DNA of 64,000 bases. It comes from Dermanyssus gallinae. Taxonomy: Eukaryota; Arthropoda; Arachnida; Mesostigmata; Dermanyssidae. A program made the position numbers and the translations under genes. Shown piece after piece: positions 8,452 to 20,884 of this stretch. Under the pieces are notes generated by a model. The model was not told where the DNA came from. It worked only from the letters and a program-made list of their open reading frames with translations, and searched no databases. Position 1 is the first letter of the stretch. Each line of letters opens with the position of its first letter. The stretch covers positions 360,051-424,050 of the forward strand of contig QVRM01005425.1 of the NCBI GenBank assembly GCA_003439945.1. Reading direction: 5' to 3'.

Positions 8452-11400
8452 GCCATTACTTGCCATACCAACCTTTGATGCTGGTTTGAGAAGCTGTGTG
8501 AACCTTTGTACAAATGTCAAAAGAATCCTTAACATAATAAAAACTTTTTTATCTGTCGAGACGGAGCAGGCACGGAACAAGAGTCCCTCATAATAAACAA
8601 CGACGTATTCGCACTGAGATACAGTATGTGTTGCTAATTTGAAGGGTGGAACGGCTTTGCACTTCTGCCACGGTCTTGTTTTCTGTTCTTGGTAGTCGCA
8701 TGCTCGCAGTTAATTTTCACGAGTCGCTTCCACCTGCTAATAAGAGCAGCAGCTCTCTAATTATTTATTTATTCTCAGAATTCCCTAAATAGAAAATACC
8801 TTGTGTTCATATCTTAAAGCTTATCATGTTGTGAGATCCACTTGAATAGGCATGTGCATGCACATGGACATCCTGCACACTCTCCCGCCTTGCAGTCTAT
8901 CTATCACACATATGATATGATTGGTCACACATGTCGTCTCACTTATATGCTTGTGTTGGCATGTGTGCTGATATACTGTGGAAATTTTCATCCGTTTAGT
9001 ACGTGGATCAGCTGAGGCACTGAATGCACAGCACTGGAGCAAGAGTCGTTGCACTACTTCTTTCGTCGGAAGCTTAAAGAAGGTATGATTGATGAGATTA
9101 TGGAAAAAAAACATTATGAAGTGTACATTATACTCAATTGTAATGAAATATTCTTCATTGGAAATTGGTTATCAACCCTCCAATTACTTGCAGTACCGTT
9201 ATTTTGACGAGCCTGCCATTAGTGTAGACAAAATTACGAGGATCAAGGTGATGGCAGTTGGCAACTCATTTGCTCATTCATTAGTGTGTATATCAGCGCG
9301 TTTGAAATATTTTAAGCCGGGCACAATCGATCTAAGTGCGTACTTATATATATATTTAATACTTAAAAGCCAGACACACCTGCATATATCCCTGACATTC
9401 TGGTCTCCATTATATTTAAACATAGTTGCAGCGTCTCATTTTGACAAAATTGTATATACATAGACATATCCTTTCAAGCAAGTTTTGCATACAGCCTAGA
9501 GTTAAAACAGTATGTTAAAGAGGTTGTTTTTAACGTGCCTAGCGTACCTAGATTCCGTGTGCTTTTGTCACTCGATAGATTATACAGTCTGTCTTTGTTA
9601 GCTAGTCAATCCTGGTATGCGCGTAATTCAGAAAGTTCTTTATCGTACCATGCATCTCTATTTTTACTACATTCTGTATGTTTTTACATTTATTCTCAGG
9701 ACATCATTTGCAGCATACAGAGTATTGATTTCGTTAATAAAACTTGCAAAATTAGCTTGAGCATAGGCCCTGTTCCAATTGTTTGTCAAGAGTGCGTTGT
9801 GAAAAGTCATATGCGCATGGCTCAAGAGTCCCAATGGTTATTAATAAATATAACTAGGAGATCTAGCTAACGCTGTATTAAAAGCTTTTCTAAGACTCGT
9901 AAGGTTGCATACATTGCTAATGTATACTGTGATGATAATCACCTCAGAGTTATTGCACGTTAATCTGGGCTGGCACATTACAAGTTAACATGTTTCTACG
10001 GCATGGGTGAATGTGTATTGTTTTGTGATCCTGCACGTTTGGTTGACGTGCAAAAACCACCCCTTCGCCTTTGTTAAAAATCAAAAAGCTTTGACGAATA
10101 CAATCAACAACAATACGAATAATAGGAGCAAATGCATATATGTATATATTTCTATAGGTAGACAAAAGTGTATAAAGTGGTGTTATGGAGTCATGAATAT
10201 TGACAGCGCTGTTTCGTGTTCAAGCAGCATTACGCAAGTTTTGTAAACAGTTTTGACATGGCGGTTTTTTTACCTTTCTCCCGTTCAAGTGCTCTAACTC
10301 TAGAGTAGTTTTTGCCGTTTTGAGGATCTTGTCGTCGTGGATCAACAGATATTTTAGTAGCTTGGTTGAAGCCGCAAACAGCGGCTTCAACGTTCTTCTG
10401 CAAACCTTCCTTTTTAATATTTGCAGTAAGCTCAAGCGCTATGCTGTTGTGAGCCGGTATGACGAAATGTATTGTTCACTTGCAATTACAATAAAGGTGC
10501 GATGTAAAATTGCTAGCAATACACGGGAACTGCGAAGAGTATATTTCATTATTGGTAAAATCTACAGTGTATACATAATTATGACTTGTAAAACCCACAA
10601 ACTTGTCTTTCTTTCTGAAAGATTTGAAACACGTGATACGTAAGAACTTTGACGCAGGGCACTGACCAATGTCGATAGGTCTCGTCCTCGGATGATGAAC
10701 TTGAGCGTTCGTAACTGATCTAATTTTGATCGTGATAACTGATTGCCTACCAGCACTGTTACCCCTCAGTCTTCTGAAGTTTTCGACACTAGTTAGTGTA
10801 GTGTCCACCACCCCCATGACTGACCGGCGACCGTTACGAGTTCGTCATTCTCTGGCTCACACGTCCTCTGCCTGGCTCGCACCAACGACTACTGACTCAT
10901 TTATTCTCATGCCTCCTTATATACTCACAGATTGCCCGCGCATTTAGTGACTCCCCGCGTCGTCGCTAGTACGCTGAAGATGCCGATATGATAGTCGCCC
11001 TCTTAATTTTATACCTACTAATACATTCAATATACGCCTAACACTACCCTCGACATTCGGACTTTTTTTATACCTACAGTAAATTGTAATTTTTTTCTAG
11101 CTCGGTCGCTGCGCTACTAGCACTAGGTTTACGTGATGCATCTGTGTAGGCTCGGTTAGCCCTAGGCCATATGTATACCGGATCGGCTTGTCTTACTACA
11201 CAATTGACTCGGCTGGTTAGCCATCCATTCGTGTCGACGTGAAGGGTTGCATCTTGAAAGACCACTTGGACAGTTGGCTGAGCGATATTTTCTGTTCAGC
11301 AAAATACACTGACCGCAGAAGCCAAGGACGAGCAGACAATTGATGTACGAGTATAGTTAGTAAGTGCGCCCGAGTAGCGTTATGCATGTCTGCGCGAAGC

Positions 11401-14400
11401 GCCAATTCTTCCTTTTCATTGCACGAAATGATCAAAAACAACTTACCAATGTCATATCTACTTTCTGCGATTATCTCTCAGTTAAACTTCTAAAGCTGAA
11501 AGACCCAAGTACTAATGAGAGGGAGTTCCGAGAGCATAACCTTAATTGCTTAGGATACAGTCCTTCTAAGCTTATAATCCAGCTTCTAGGACTGTGCAAA
11601 CACTTTAGATATAATGTAAAGCATAGTCATACGAGACAGGAATTACTTATATTGTCTTTTAAAAATCCAGAGAAATACTTATTTGACAATATGTGTCAGC
11701 CTGCTTGCGACAAAATGACGTCCGATAAAACAAAAACGACTAGTTCAACATAAAATACACGGCGGTTTATTAGTAATTCGTAGAGGGAAGCTGCCTCCTG
11801 TGTTTAAGCCGTTAGAATCCGGACCAGTTAACGCTATCCATAACAGCGTGAGGATGCCTCAACACCTCTGTGGTGGTTGGATCTGAAAGAAAAGAGGCAA
11901 TGCATTTAGTCTACGATAATATATATGTACATACAAACATAGGCCAATGCATGCTGCATACATCTGACCCTGCTTAACAAATATGCTAGCCTAGAGACAT
12001 AATGCTGTTCTACTTAATAAAAATGTAAAATATATTCATTACGGTCTTGGCAGGCCATTAGAGTAGCTGGCTGAACAGTCTTACACCAAACCACAATACA
12101 TATGTTTGTCTATAACGTTAAGCCGTGCGTATTGAAGAGTGGTCACAAACAGTACGCACCTTTACCTCAGTTAAAAAAAGGATGCAAGAACAATCACTCT
12201 GTATTCTATTGATCTAATTATTATATCTTTTTTTATGATTATTAAAAACCAGGTAGCATTTCTTCAAGCAATTATGTGCGACAATCAGGATATCATTTTA
12301 TTTGTTGAGATTGAGAGGTTATAAACATCTAGCATAGCTGATAGCCGCACGGCATCTTAATCGCATTCGTAAAAGCACACACCCGGAGATGCCCTTGAGC
12401 TCACTGAGACGTCCAGAAAGTCAGCAAAGAAACTTGCTTTACAAAACGCAATAACTTAATTACTGCAAATTAATTTATTAAATAATTGCTACAGAACGCA
12501 ACAATTTAATAAACCATCAAGGGCCAAACCGGCGCTTAAACGTGGTGGAGCACTTTCTTATAAAAAGGCTGACGTGTAAATGACTTTCAAAGGCTAATCA
12601 GTGGACCGTAACAACAACTCCATCGCGCAGCGAATAGTGCAGTAGTACAGTTTGCACTGCGTAAGCTCGGACCAGCTTTCATCATTGATAAAATGCATTA
12701 TTTTCATTAACAATGAAATACATTTTTTTGGCTTTTATAATTACTACTAATTAACATGAAACAAAATAAACACGCATGTGTGTGACATAGAGATACACTA
12801 ACAGACTGTTGGGCCGCCATCACAGACGCCCAAGGGACCACAAATCAACATAGTTTCGCTGATTGTTCTAAAAATCGCCATCTATATCCATCTGTTCGCT
12901 AAAACGAGGGATGCAGTTTGACATCTGTCAAAACCTATTCGGCCGGTCCGTTTCTTAACATACCTTTATCTCAAAATAATCAAAATAGCAGAAAACAGCA
13001 TACGCCTTCAGTAACAACATTTTGGCAGTGTCACAGCTATACATATATTACTCCACTTTCTGGCAAGGTAACCTACAGACCATATAAAAAGCCTTCACAA
13101 AAGACGTGCTAACATTGATAGCATACATGTTTAATTATTTCGTAAGGCTAATGCCTGTGTGCATACCATTCAATATATCGTCGAAGGTGATCATATCATC
13201 ATCGCCACGAAGAGTATCCCTCATTAGGTTCGAGGACGTCATGCAAGGGAGACGGCCGATCGTTCGGCACGCTCGCAGCTCCGTCATAAGTCTAAAGTTG
13301 CGGGACACCGGTACACATGACGACACAAGATATAATTAAATCATTAAATGTAGTTTGAAATTTACAATCTAAATCGATATAATCTCTCATAAACACCTAC
13401 ACAGACATAAATACCTATACATCTCAAAAACAACATCTCGATTCTTCGATAGGGTAACTCTAGGCGTACCATTCTGCCGTGCCACCTCTGGTATACATGA
13501 CATGCTATAAATTAGCTGCGCACGCCTCTCTAGGGACCTTGTTTGTTTCATATTTGCCATGCTTTAACCAACTCCATTGATTCGATACAATGGGAAGCGC
13601 TAGTGATGGTTTCGTTTGCTGATCGCTACGTCTTAAGCAAAAACCTAATCAATATATACTGTACTGATGTTGAATAAGCCAAGAGTTAAACTTGAATATA
13701 TGCGATGCACCACCACGGAAGCGAACACACACAGCTCACCATAATTGCTCCTTCTGTCTGTGGATTATAATGATATTTGTGCGTAATTTTACTGTACAGT
13801 GTCGTCAGATCAATTGGACACGACCACCAATTATGAATTCTTACATATACAATTATCATCCTGGAATAAAGAAGCAATATGACAAAAAGCTGCTAAGTAT
13901 GCTATGGTCATGCCGTTACAAATCTGGCTGCTCACTACCCTGGACATGTCTGTGATAGCCATTAAACACCCGCAAATGCTAATATTCATTCATTTTATAG
14001 TAATATAAAACAGCCGAGATCAATAATGAATAGATTATATAATTCACTACCAAGAAGGCGTTACTTTCTGTACTAAATACGTTGTACCCACTAACTAGCT
14101 TTGCAAGAATGCAGCTGATTCATTCAGCTGTCCCAGTTACTTAATCCCAGAGAGCCGTGAGCTTCGTACAATGCGGCTTTGGTGACGGACCGACAAAGTT
14201 GGGCAAGTCGCTAACAACAACACACCTGAGCGGCGCATGTAATCCCTGAAGTTTCCGGGCAGTTTGAAGTTGAAGTACATCCTGTCTGGCATGATAATTC
14301 CTCTCACTCGCCTCGAGCGGATGCCCAGATTCCAACGAATCCTTGACGCGCGAGAAGCTGGTAAGACAAACAGAGAAGTTGCAAAGCGCCCCATGAGTGA

Positions 14401-14794
14401 ATATCAAACACGGTGTGCAAGTGTATCGTGGGTGTTGTTAGTTATTTCAGTCTATCGCATCATTTTTATTCATTGCGCACTCATGTTATTAAGCATTGAG
14501 GTGAGAAACTGCGGCATCGCAGGCTATGAAGTCCCTTGCTATAATACTTATAATGTATGCCGTACTATCTATATCAGTACCAAAAACATACATGTAATTT
14601 ATTTATGTATGTAGGGGAGTATGTAGGGGACAATTGTTAACCCCGTTACGAGTTAAATAAATATGATTCGCTATAATGCTTAAGCTTGTAATTTATTTAG
14701 CCATCGAGATGACTGGAAAGTAATCTAAGTACGTTTAGCCAGTGTATGTTCACCAACGAAAACCATCGTCCTCTCTCTCTATATATACTGAATG
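8452..14794. other. Long gene-poor stretch
   Basis: I find no known protein motif, RNA gene or named repeat in this 6.3 kb. It is AT-rich in parts (about 12180-12800). A GC-richer patch at 10780-10990 with a TATATAC string could be a decayed LTR or promoter, but no second copy supports this. Open frames at 11364-11753 and 13135-13326 look slightly more protein-like than their surroundings. Confidence 0.4.
11364..11753 (+). CDS. Unrecognised 129-residue open frame
   Basis: This is the longest uninterrupted frame in an AT-rich desert and its residues are mixed, not low-complexity: a Leu/Ile-rich central part, several Lys/Glu/Asp runs and a Lys/Thr/Ser-rich tail. I recognise no domain, signal peptide or membrane segment. 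It could be a host exon or a fragment of a mobile-element protein. No clear splice signals frame it, and it may equally be chance. Confidence 0.18.
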   Translation: MRPSSVMHVCAKRQFFLFIARNDQKQLTNVISTFCDYLSVKLLKLKDPSTNEREFREHNLNCLGYSPSKLIIQLLGLCKHFRYNVKHSHTRQELLILSFKNPEKYLFDNMCQPACDKMTSDKTKTTSST

Positions 14795-14809
14795 ATACAC
14801 GTATTTACA

Positions 14810-15163
14810 CAGGATATTGCAAGACAGTGTGCATATCGATAATTAAAATTGTAGAGCTCGTTAAAGCAAGTATGTCTTTCAACTGGAACATGGTCTCTGA
14901 GAAGTCTTGTTTCAGGAGTGAGAATGAAAATACTACAATTTGGACACTGGTATTGTTGCTCGACATAAGAGCATAAAAAGTGCCATTTCGAGACAACCAG
15001 TCCCCCTATACAGACACTTAGCACACCTTCGTGTTCGAGAAAATTCTGCTTCCTGTGAAAAACATATAACGCCGGCCAGAAGATGCGACATAGTCGTTTA
15101 GAAGAGAATTCGCAAGAATGGAGTTCTTTATTAGCCTTCACGCCTATAGCTAACACATGCTTG
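14810..15163 (+). repeat. Foldback-family arm (copy 3, single arm)
   Basis: It starts at a CAGGATATTGCAAGACAGTG tip and passes through TCGATAATTAAAATTG, AGAGCTCG, GGTCTCTGAGAAGTCTTG and CCGGCCAGAAGATGCGACAT to a GAGTTCTTTATTAGCCTTC inner block. The same order occurs inverted in the right arm of the next element. It ends where the left arm of that element begins, so two family members have been joined, probably by recombination between arms. Confidence 0.65.
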
Positions 15164-16136
15164 GTACAGCTCGCTAAAGAAAATATATTTTCCAATGGAA
15201 AATGGTCTCTAAAAAGTCTTGCTTCGGAGTGAAAGTTATATTACTAAAATCCGTAACGCTGGTGTTATTGCGCGACATAGTAGAACAAAATGTGTAATTG
15301 CGAGACTCCTTTCCTATAGAGAAACTAAGCACACCCTCGTGTTCGTGAGAATTCTGCTTGCTCTGAGTAATATATACTGCCGGCCAGAAAATGCGACATG
15401 GTCGTTTAGAAAAGAAATCTAAAAAATAAGGTTCTTTTATTAGCTTCCAAACCCAATACCTCAAAATAATAACCCCACGACCATTCACAGCGTTCAACAT
15501 TCACGCAAATGCACACTTCATGACGATCATTTTAGTACCAAATCTAAGGCAACGTGAGTCGTGGTTACGAAGTAATCGAGATGGAATGCATGCATAAACT
15601 ACCTCCTCCATCAGATAAATCACTCTAGATCATTTATGCATGCACCCAATCTTGACATGCCCGCTGAAAAATCTTAATTACTCCGCAACCACGGCTCGCA
15701 TTGCCATATGTTTGGTACCAAAATGATCGTTATCGCATTTGCCTGAATGTCCTAGTTGAGCGCTGTGAATGATCGTAATGGTTATGACTTTGAGGTGTTT
15801 GGCGTGAAGGCTAATAAAGAACTTCATTCTTTATTAACTGAATTATTTTCTAAACGACCATGTCGCATCTTCTGGCCGGCGTTATATATTCTTTAGAGGA
15901 AGCAGACTTTCCTCATAAACAAGACGATTTGCTTAGTTTCTGTATAGGAGGACTTGTCTCGCAACGGCACATTTTATGCTCCTATGTCGGGCAACAACAA
16001 CAGTGTCACAAATCGTAGTAATTTCACTCTCGCTCCGAAAAAAACTTCTCAGAGACCATCTTCCATTGGAAAATATTTGCTTTAACGAGCTCTACAATAC
16101 TTATTATCGATCTTCAAACGGTCCCGCAACACTCTG
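15164..16136. mobile_element. Foldback element, copy 2 (nearly complete inverted structure)
   Basis: The left arm (15164 to about 15615) and right arm (about 15640-16136) are inverted copies, pairing from the outer AGAGCTCGTTAAAG block to an inner block about 480 bp away (ACCAAATCTAAGGCAACGTG against the GCATTGCCATATGTTTGGT region). The centre is close to a TGCATGCA motif near 15588-15650. The right tip is CACTCTG, followed by TA. The left tip is replaced by the neighbouring arm. No open frame is conserved between copies. This copy shows the full arm length that copy 1 has partly lost. Confidence 0.7.
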
Positions 16137-16633
16137 TATATATTCTTTGCAAAAAAGATTCTAAGTTTTATATATATATATATCGCTATGTGATTAACGG
16201 CTTACCCCTCTCGAAGAACATCGTGCGAGGCATATTCTCCACTTTCCTTCACGTGATTCGACATGGCGATTTCTGAAAAACATAATATATACGACATTAT
16301 ATTATAAAGCCACTAAAAATGGGTATACGACGCACTACCAGATCGGACCTATATGTACTAAGAGGGCATTATGTTACAACAAATCGTTGTGGTAATCGAA
16401 GTCAGTAGATTATGCACGACGAACACTTCACGTTTATCGGACAATAATCTATCCGCATAGTCACCTATAGCCAAACTTAATTAGCACTGTTGGCTGAGGT
16501 GACACCAATGTGTAACATTATTATTGTGATCCATTAGAAGAAAAGCTTTGTTTAATACCTAACAAACAAATAAAACATAAATGGCACCATTGGTCGCAGC
16601 AGCAGCACCACCACTACCAGTAGCAATAAGGAT
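16137..16633. other. Unassigned spacer
   Basis: A short (AT)n run lies near 16170-16185. Nothing else is recognisable. Confidence 0.4.
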
Positions 16634-16944
16634 GCCTGTCTATCAATCTGTCACCGCATTCATCTAAAGCTAATGTATAACGCCGATTGTTATACATGCC
16701 AAGTGGAGCTAAGCAAATATATATACTTTCATTTGAATTAAGATCGATATGCAATAAATCGAACAATTGCCACCAATTTATTTGCTTAGCTCCACTTGGC
16801 CTGTCCATCAATCTGTCACCGCATTCATCTAAAGCTAATGTATAACACCGATTGTTATACATGCCAAGTGGAGCTAAGCAAATAAATTGGTGGCAATTGT
16901 TCGATTTATTGCATATCGATCTTGAATCAAATGAAAGTATATAT
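16634..16944. repeat. Palindrome with a duplicated arm
   Basis: The segment 16719-16800 is almost perfectly inverted at 16863-16944, with one or two mismatches in about 80 bp, and a spacer of about 62 bp. In addition 16634-16714 is repeated directly at about 16803-16882, including CTGTCACCGCATTCATCTAA and CCGATTGTTATACATGCCAA. The transcript or single strand would form a long hairpin. The outer end of the right arm runs straight into the (AT)n tract. Confidence 0.85.
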
Positions 16945-16962
16945 ATATATATATATATGTAT

Positions 16963-17019
<57 letters not shown>
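16939..17019. repeat. (AT)n microsatellite
   Basis: Two AT runs (16939-16958 and 16971-17019) separated by a TGTATTTATATGT interruption. Confidence 0.95.
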
Positions 17020-17025
<6 letters not shown>

Positions 17026-18189
17026 TACACTATCTACCTGGAAACACACGCGATAATTGGCTCAGCAATCGCTACCGAACTACCGACATACGTTCAGAAG
17101 TGGAATCCGAGTAAATTATGACAGACTGGCTTCGTTCTTATGCGTACTTCCTTACCTTACCGTGCTGCTGCTGCTGCTGCTACAACTTCGACGTGCGTCA
17201 AGTGGCGACCACCAGGTTCCAAGCCGACACAACAGAATGATGTTGCGACTTTTGAAAACAATCGGCTAACAACACCCGATTGTCGAACGGGTCGGCTTGA
17301 ACAACGGCCGTCGACGCTCTTTTTTTGACAAAGTGGCTTGTGTCTGGGTTTGTGCAAGATGCATTCTGCTTTAAATCGGGCGCGCGACGGACTAACGCGA
17401 AACGAACCTGGTCGGGTAGTTCGCGTGAGCACGACTCCATACATAAGCATATTGGGTCCACAAAAGCCGGGCTACCGCATAAGATATGATTGTAGAGTTT
17501 ATAAGAAGATAATCGAATATGTCAAAGTACTTGGTAGGCGTAGATGGCTTGACTAGCCTTGGCTTTACTGTAAAACAACCTTACTGCAATCAAACTACTC
17601 GAACTGTATTTACGAAACGACTTCTTCGTTAATCAAAAATTGTCTAGTAGTTCTAGACGTTAACGGTGGAAACGGTAGACCGTAGACTACCTTAACCACA
17701 GTGGTGTTGTTCACAACGACTATTCAACGACTATCCAACTGCACATGCAGATGAGAAGAGTAAGTACATTGGCGAATAATGAACTCATTATTTAATCGGT
17801 AGTCGTCGCATAGGTGTACAGGTAGGTAGGTAGGTAGGTATGTGTGATGTAGGTGTGTCGTGGGTGTGTGAGGATGGAGAATGCCTTGTTCACCTGTAAA
17901 TTCGTTCACACCAACCATCATACGAGGTGAGCCTGCCGAATCACCTGAGCCGAATAGGTGAGAATGAGTGTTGTGCTGCCTTGCAAGCAAGGACGACGAC
18001 TTTTGAATTGAGCCGCCATCCTGACCTCGCAATGCTGGACGGACGGACGGCTGGGTGGGTGATTGGTTGGCGGATGCTGTTCTCCTGTATACTCTCTTCT
18101 CCATAGTGCCGCCTGCCCTCTCTTACCCTCTCGGAACTTCTCACTTACCCTTGCTCAGCTCTCGACTGATGTAGATTTGAAGTGGTGGT
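17020..18189. other. Unassigned spacer upstream of RAD1
   Basis: A (GTAG)n-like run lies at 17820-17840. No exon could be supported, although the region is GC-richer than the sequence further left. Confidence 0.4.
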
Positions 18190-18345
18190 GATGGTGGTGT
18201 ATCGTTGTTATCATCGTTGCTGTTGTTGTTGCTGTCGCTATTGCTGCTGCTAATGTTACGTTCGACTGTTACTGTTGTTGTTGTTGCTGCTGCTGTTGTT
18301 GCTGCAGCTGCTGCTGATGCGATTGTTGTTGTTGATGTTGATGAT
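18190..18345. repeat. GTT/GCT trinucleotide repeat tract
   Basis: Imperfect runs of GTT and GCT. The open frames here consist of Leu/Val or Ser/Thr strings produced by the repeat. Confidence 0.85.
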
Positions 18346-19397
18346 CTCGTTGTTATCTGCCGCCCGTCGGATGTGATGATGGCAGTGCTGACTGAGGAAT
18401 AGTAGCGCATTTGTCAAATTGTGCTGTAGAGGTCGGTTGGTGGATGTGGTTGACCTGCTGGTGTTTCTGCTGCTATTGCTGCTTCTTGTGACGGCTCTGT
18501 CTGTGGATTGATTGGCTGCAGACTTTCGTTGTGTGTACCTGTATGTGATAGTTGGCTAGCATGTTTGACGTTTGGGTGCAGCCGTTGACGTTGTTGTGCG
18601 TGTACACCTGCACACTGTGCAGATGAATGAGCCGCTCTCCGTGTGCGAACAAGTCTCTGGATGATGATGATGCGAATCGAGTCATCATAGATCGAGATTA
18701 GTCTATGACGGTTGTCGTGCAGCTAACCAAACGATATACCTGCGGCGCGAAACGACGACGGTGAGTAGTCGTAATAATCATTCTTAGGTAGGAGGTGTAG
18801 GTGGCTGTTTTGGTGTTCGATTTTCGATCTTCCTGTTGGATCGTCGCCTTTTTCTTCTTGACGTTCGTTCATACGACGACGATACGATTCATTTGATGCG
18901 GGTGTTTTCATGCTCTGGTCTCGCTCTCCTTCTGCCCCCTTTCCCCGCGCCCCGGGAATACTATCGCCATGTGTTGTCTGCAACGCGCCAAGCCAACAAT
19001 GGGCGGCTCATCGTTTCCTTCTCCTTCTTTCTTTTCTTCTTCTAGTCTTCTGTTATGATTGTTTGTGCTATAGTTCTTATTATTTTTATTATGACATGTG
19101 GAGAGGTGTCTTGGTGTTGGCGGGCTGTGACGATGTGCCGGTAGCGAATCGGTGTGGCTGAATCGAAATCAGCCGGTGGTCGATCGCGCTCAACGGTAAC
19201 CAGTAATCTATCGCTGGATCAATCATCATTTTTTTTCGATCAATTATCGATCATATATATATATATATATATGCTCGTGTCATCTCAGCAAGTGAACACT
19301 GAAGAAACTCTCCTCCTGCGTTGTTGTCCTCGTCGTACATTAGTGCGTACTGAGCTGCGTTACTGAGAGCCGCGGCCGACAGTGAGGTTGGCGCTGA

Positions 19398-19497
19398 AGC
19401 AGTTGCTGAAGCAGCACCGCAACAACAACAATCACAACATCAACAATCACAACAACGACGACAACAACAACAACAATCACAACAACAATAGAAACGA
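19398..19497 (+). repeat. (CAA)n-rich leader directly upstream of RAD1
   Basis: An imperfect CAA/CAACAT run ends two bases before the RAD1 start codon. If it lies in the mRNA it would form an unstructured, G-poor 5' untranslated leader. No TATA box or initiator could be assigned with confidence. A 19-20 bp (AT) run lies further up at about 19252-19271. Confidence 0.6.
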
Positions 19498-19499
19498 CG

Positions 19500-20489
19500 A
19501 TGCGGCGAATGCAGCGCAGTGCGCTGGACGATGACGACAACACCGGTGTTGTTGGCGGCGATACGAGCGGCAGCGACGATGACGGCCACGTTCTCGAGGC
19601 GACCCTCGAGCATCCGAAGGTTCTGCTCAATCTGATTCGATCGATTCGGCTGCGCAGAAAACGCGCCACGCTGCACATCTCCGCCGAAGGCCTCAAGTTC
19701 ATCTCGGACGAGGACAAGTGGATTCAGGCGGTGGCGCTGCTGGAGCGGCAGCTTTTTAAGCAGTTCGACTTCAACGGGGCAGCCGGTCGCGATGGTGGCG
19801 GGGGCGGCGATGACCTCGACGAGAATCCGAGGGGTGGTGGCGGCGACGGGGGTAGTTCGTCGAGCTTCTGTCGATTCGAGGTGTCACTCGACCATCTCGA
19901 GCAGTGTCTGAACTTGTTCGGCTCGGCGTCGGCGTCTCTGTGCACCGTCAAGCTCGTCTATCCGGGCCGGGACAATTCGTTCGTGTTGTTCGTCAGCGAC
20001 GACAGTAGCGCGTTCAGCGAGTGCGAGCTGGCGACGTTCGTCTGCGACGAGAGCGCCGTGGAAGAGCAGAGTCTGCAGGATCGGGCGGACAACGCGGTGG
20101 TCGCGCGGGTGCTGTTCAACTCCGACCTGCTCAAGGAGATCTGGGCCGAAATGGATCAGACGGCGTCGCTGCTGAAGCTGTCGATCACCGCCGACCGGCT
20201 GGCGCTCGCCACGCCGACGATGAAGGTCGAGGTGGGCAAGCAGTCCGACGCCATCGTGCAGTTCGAACGGAGCGGCGAACGCAGCCAGGAGGACGTCAAC
20301 TACAACATGAAGATCCTCCGCGCCACCCAGAAGGCGCTGAATCTCTCGCACAAGACGCTCGTGCGGCTGGCCGACGACGGAACGCTGGCGTTACAGTTTC
20401 GCCTCAAGGCGGACGACACGAGCGACTGTTACGTCGAGTTCTTCTGCCGGGCACTCGAGACGCTTGACGACGAAAGCGCCCTACTCTAG
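19500..20489 (+). CDS. RAD1: RAD1, subunit of the 9-1-1 checkpoint clamp
   Basis: RAD1 forms the heterotrimeric RAD9-RAD1-HUS1 ring, a PCNA-like clamp loaded at damaged DNA in the nucleus that activates ATR signalling. This 329-residue frame aligns along its length with animal RAD1 (human 282 residues). Residues 31-90 (LEATLEHPKVLLNLIRSIRL ... AEGLKFISDEDKWIQA) form the first clamp region. Residues 128-141 (VSLDHLEQCLNLFG) match the human LLDCLSIFG block, 208-232 (LLKEIWAEMDQTASLLKLSI) the LREAFSELDMTSEVLQIT block, and 309-320 (DCYVEFFCRALE) the C-terminal FVEYYC block. Two features are lineage-specific: an acidic N-terminus (1-30) and a Gly/Asp/Ser insertion at about 93-122. The frame is intronless and strongly GC-rich against AT-rich surroundings. 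The start is the first Met; a second Met at residue 4 is possible. Dense antisense and +1 open frames are GC-driven shadows. Confidence 0.93.
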   Translation: MRRMQRSALDDDDNTGVVGGDTSGSDDDGHVLEATLEHPKVLLNLIRSIRLRRKRATLHISAEGLKFISDEDKWIQAVALLERQLFKQFDFNGAAGRDGGGGGDDLDENPRGGGGDGGSSSSFCRFEVSLDHLEQCLNLFGSASASLCTVKLVYPGRDNSFVLFVSDDSSAFSECELATFVCDESAVEEQSLQDRADNAVVARVLFNSDLLKEIWAEMDQTASLLKLSITADRLALATPTMKVEVGKQSDAIVQFERSGERSQEDVNYNMKILRATQKALNLSHKTLVRLADDGTLALQFRLKADDTSDCYVEFFCRALETLDDESALL

Positions 20490-20586
20490 CTGACGGTGGC
20501 TGACGTCGAGTTGAGCCTATAAGCCGTCTACGAATGTTAGTTATTTGTATGACACGAATTGTCTACGAAAGCTTTTATTGGCATTT

Positions 20587-20623
<37 letters not shown>

Positions 20624-20884
20624 TTCGCTATGCAATTGTCTACGAATGTACATTTATAGAGAGTATGCGAAATGCTATGCTGGTTAACTCGAGGCACGCC
20701 GCCATCCTAGCCCAGATGCTGACGTCTGCACCTTGTGACTGGCACCTAGTTGAATTGCTGCTACTCAGCGGACAGGTTCGATAAGCATGTGCTGCGAACC
20801 AAAATGCATTTTGTACACACATTCTCTCTCCCCTCTCTCTGTTTCTCGCTTCCCTTCACGAACACTCTGCCTAAAATCTATCTA
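20490..20884 (+). other. RAD1 downstream region
   Basis: Probably the 3' untranslated region. It includes a ~31-bp (AT)n run at 20590-20620. No canonical AATAAA was found within 300 bp of the stop codon. Confidence 0.4.

Noticed and set aside
10640..11045. Possible solo LTR or promoter (GC-rich patch with TATATAC)
   Set aside because: No matching second copy, no target duplication and no clear TG...CA ends could be found.
14137..14407. Small frames on both strands near 14.1-14.4 kb
   Set aside because: Mixed composition but no motif, no splice context, and the frames on the two strands overlap; no basis to choose one.
19884..20351. 155-residue antisense open frame across RAD1, and a 148-residue frame at 20021-20467
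   Set aside because: Both are side effects of very GC-rich codon use in RAD1; neither has a motif and the sense frame explains the sequence fully.
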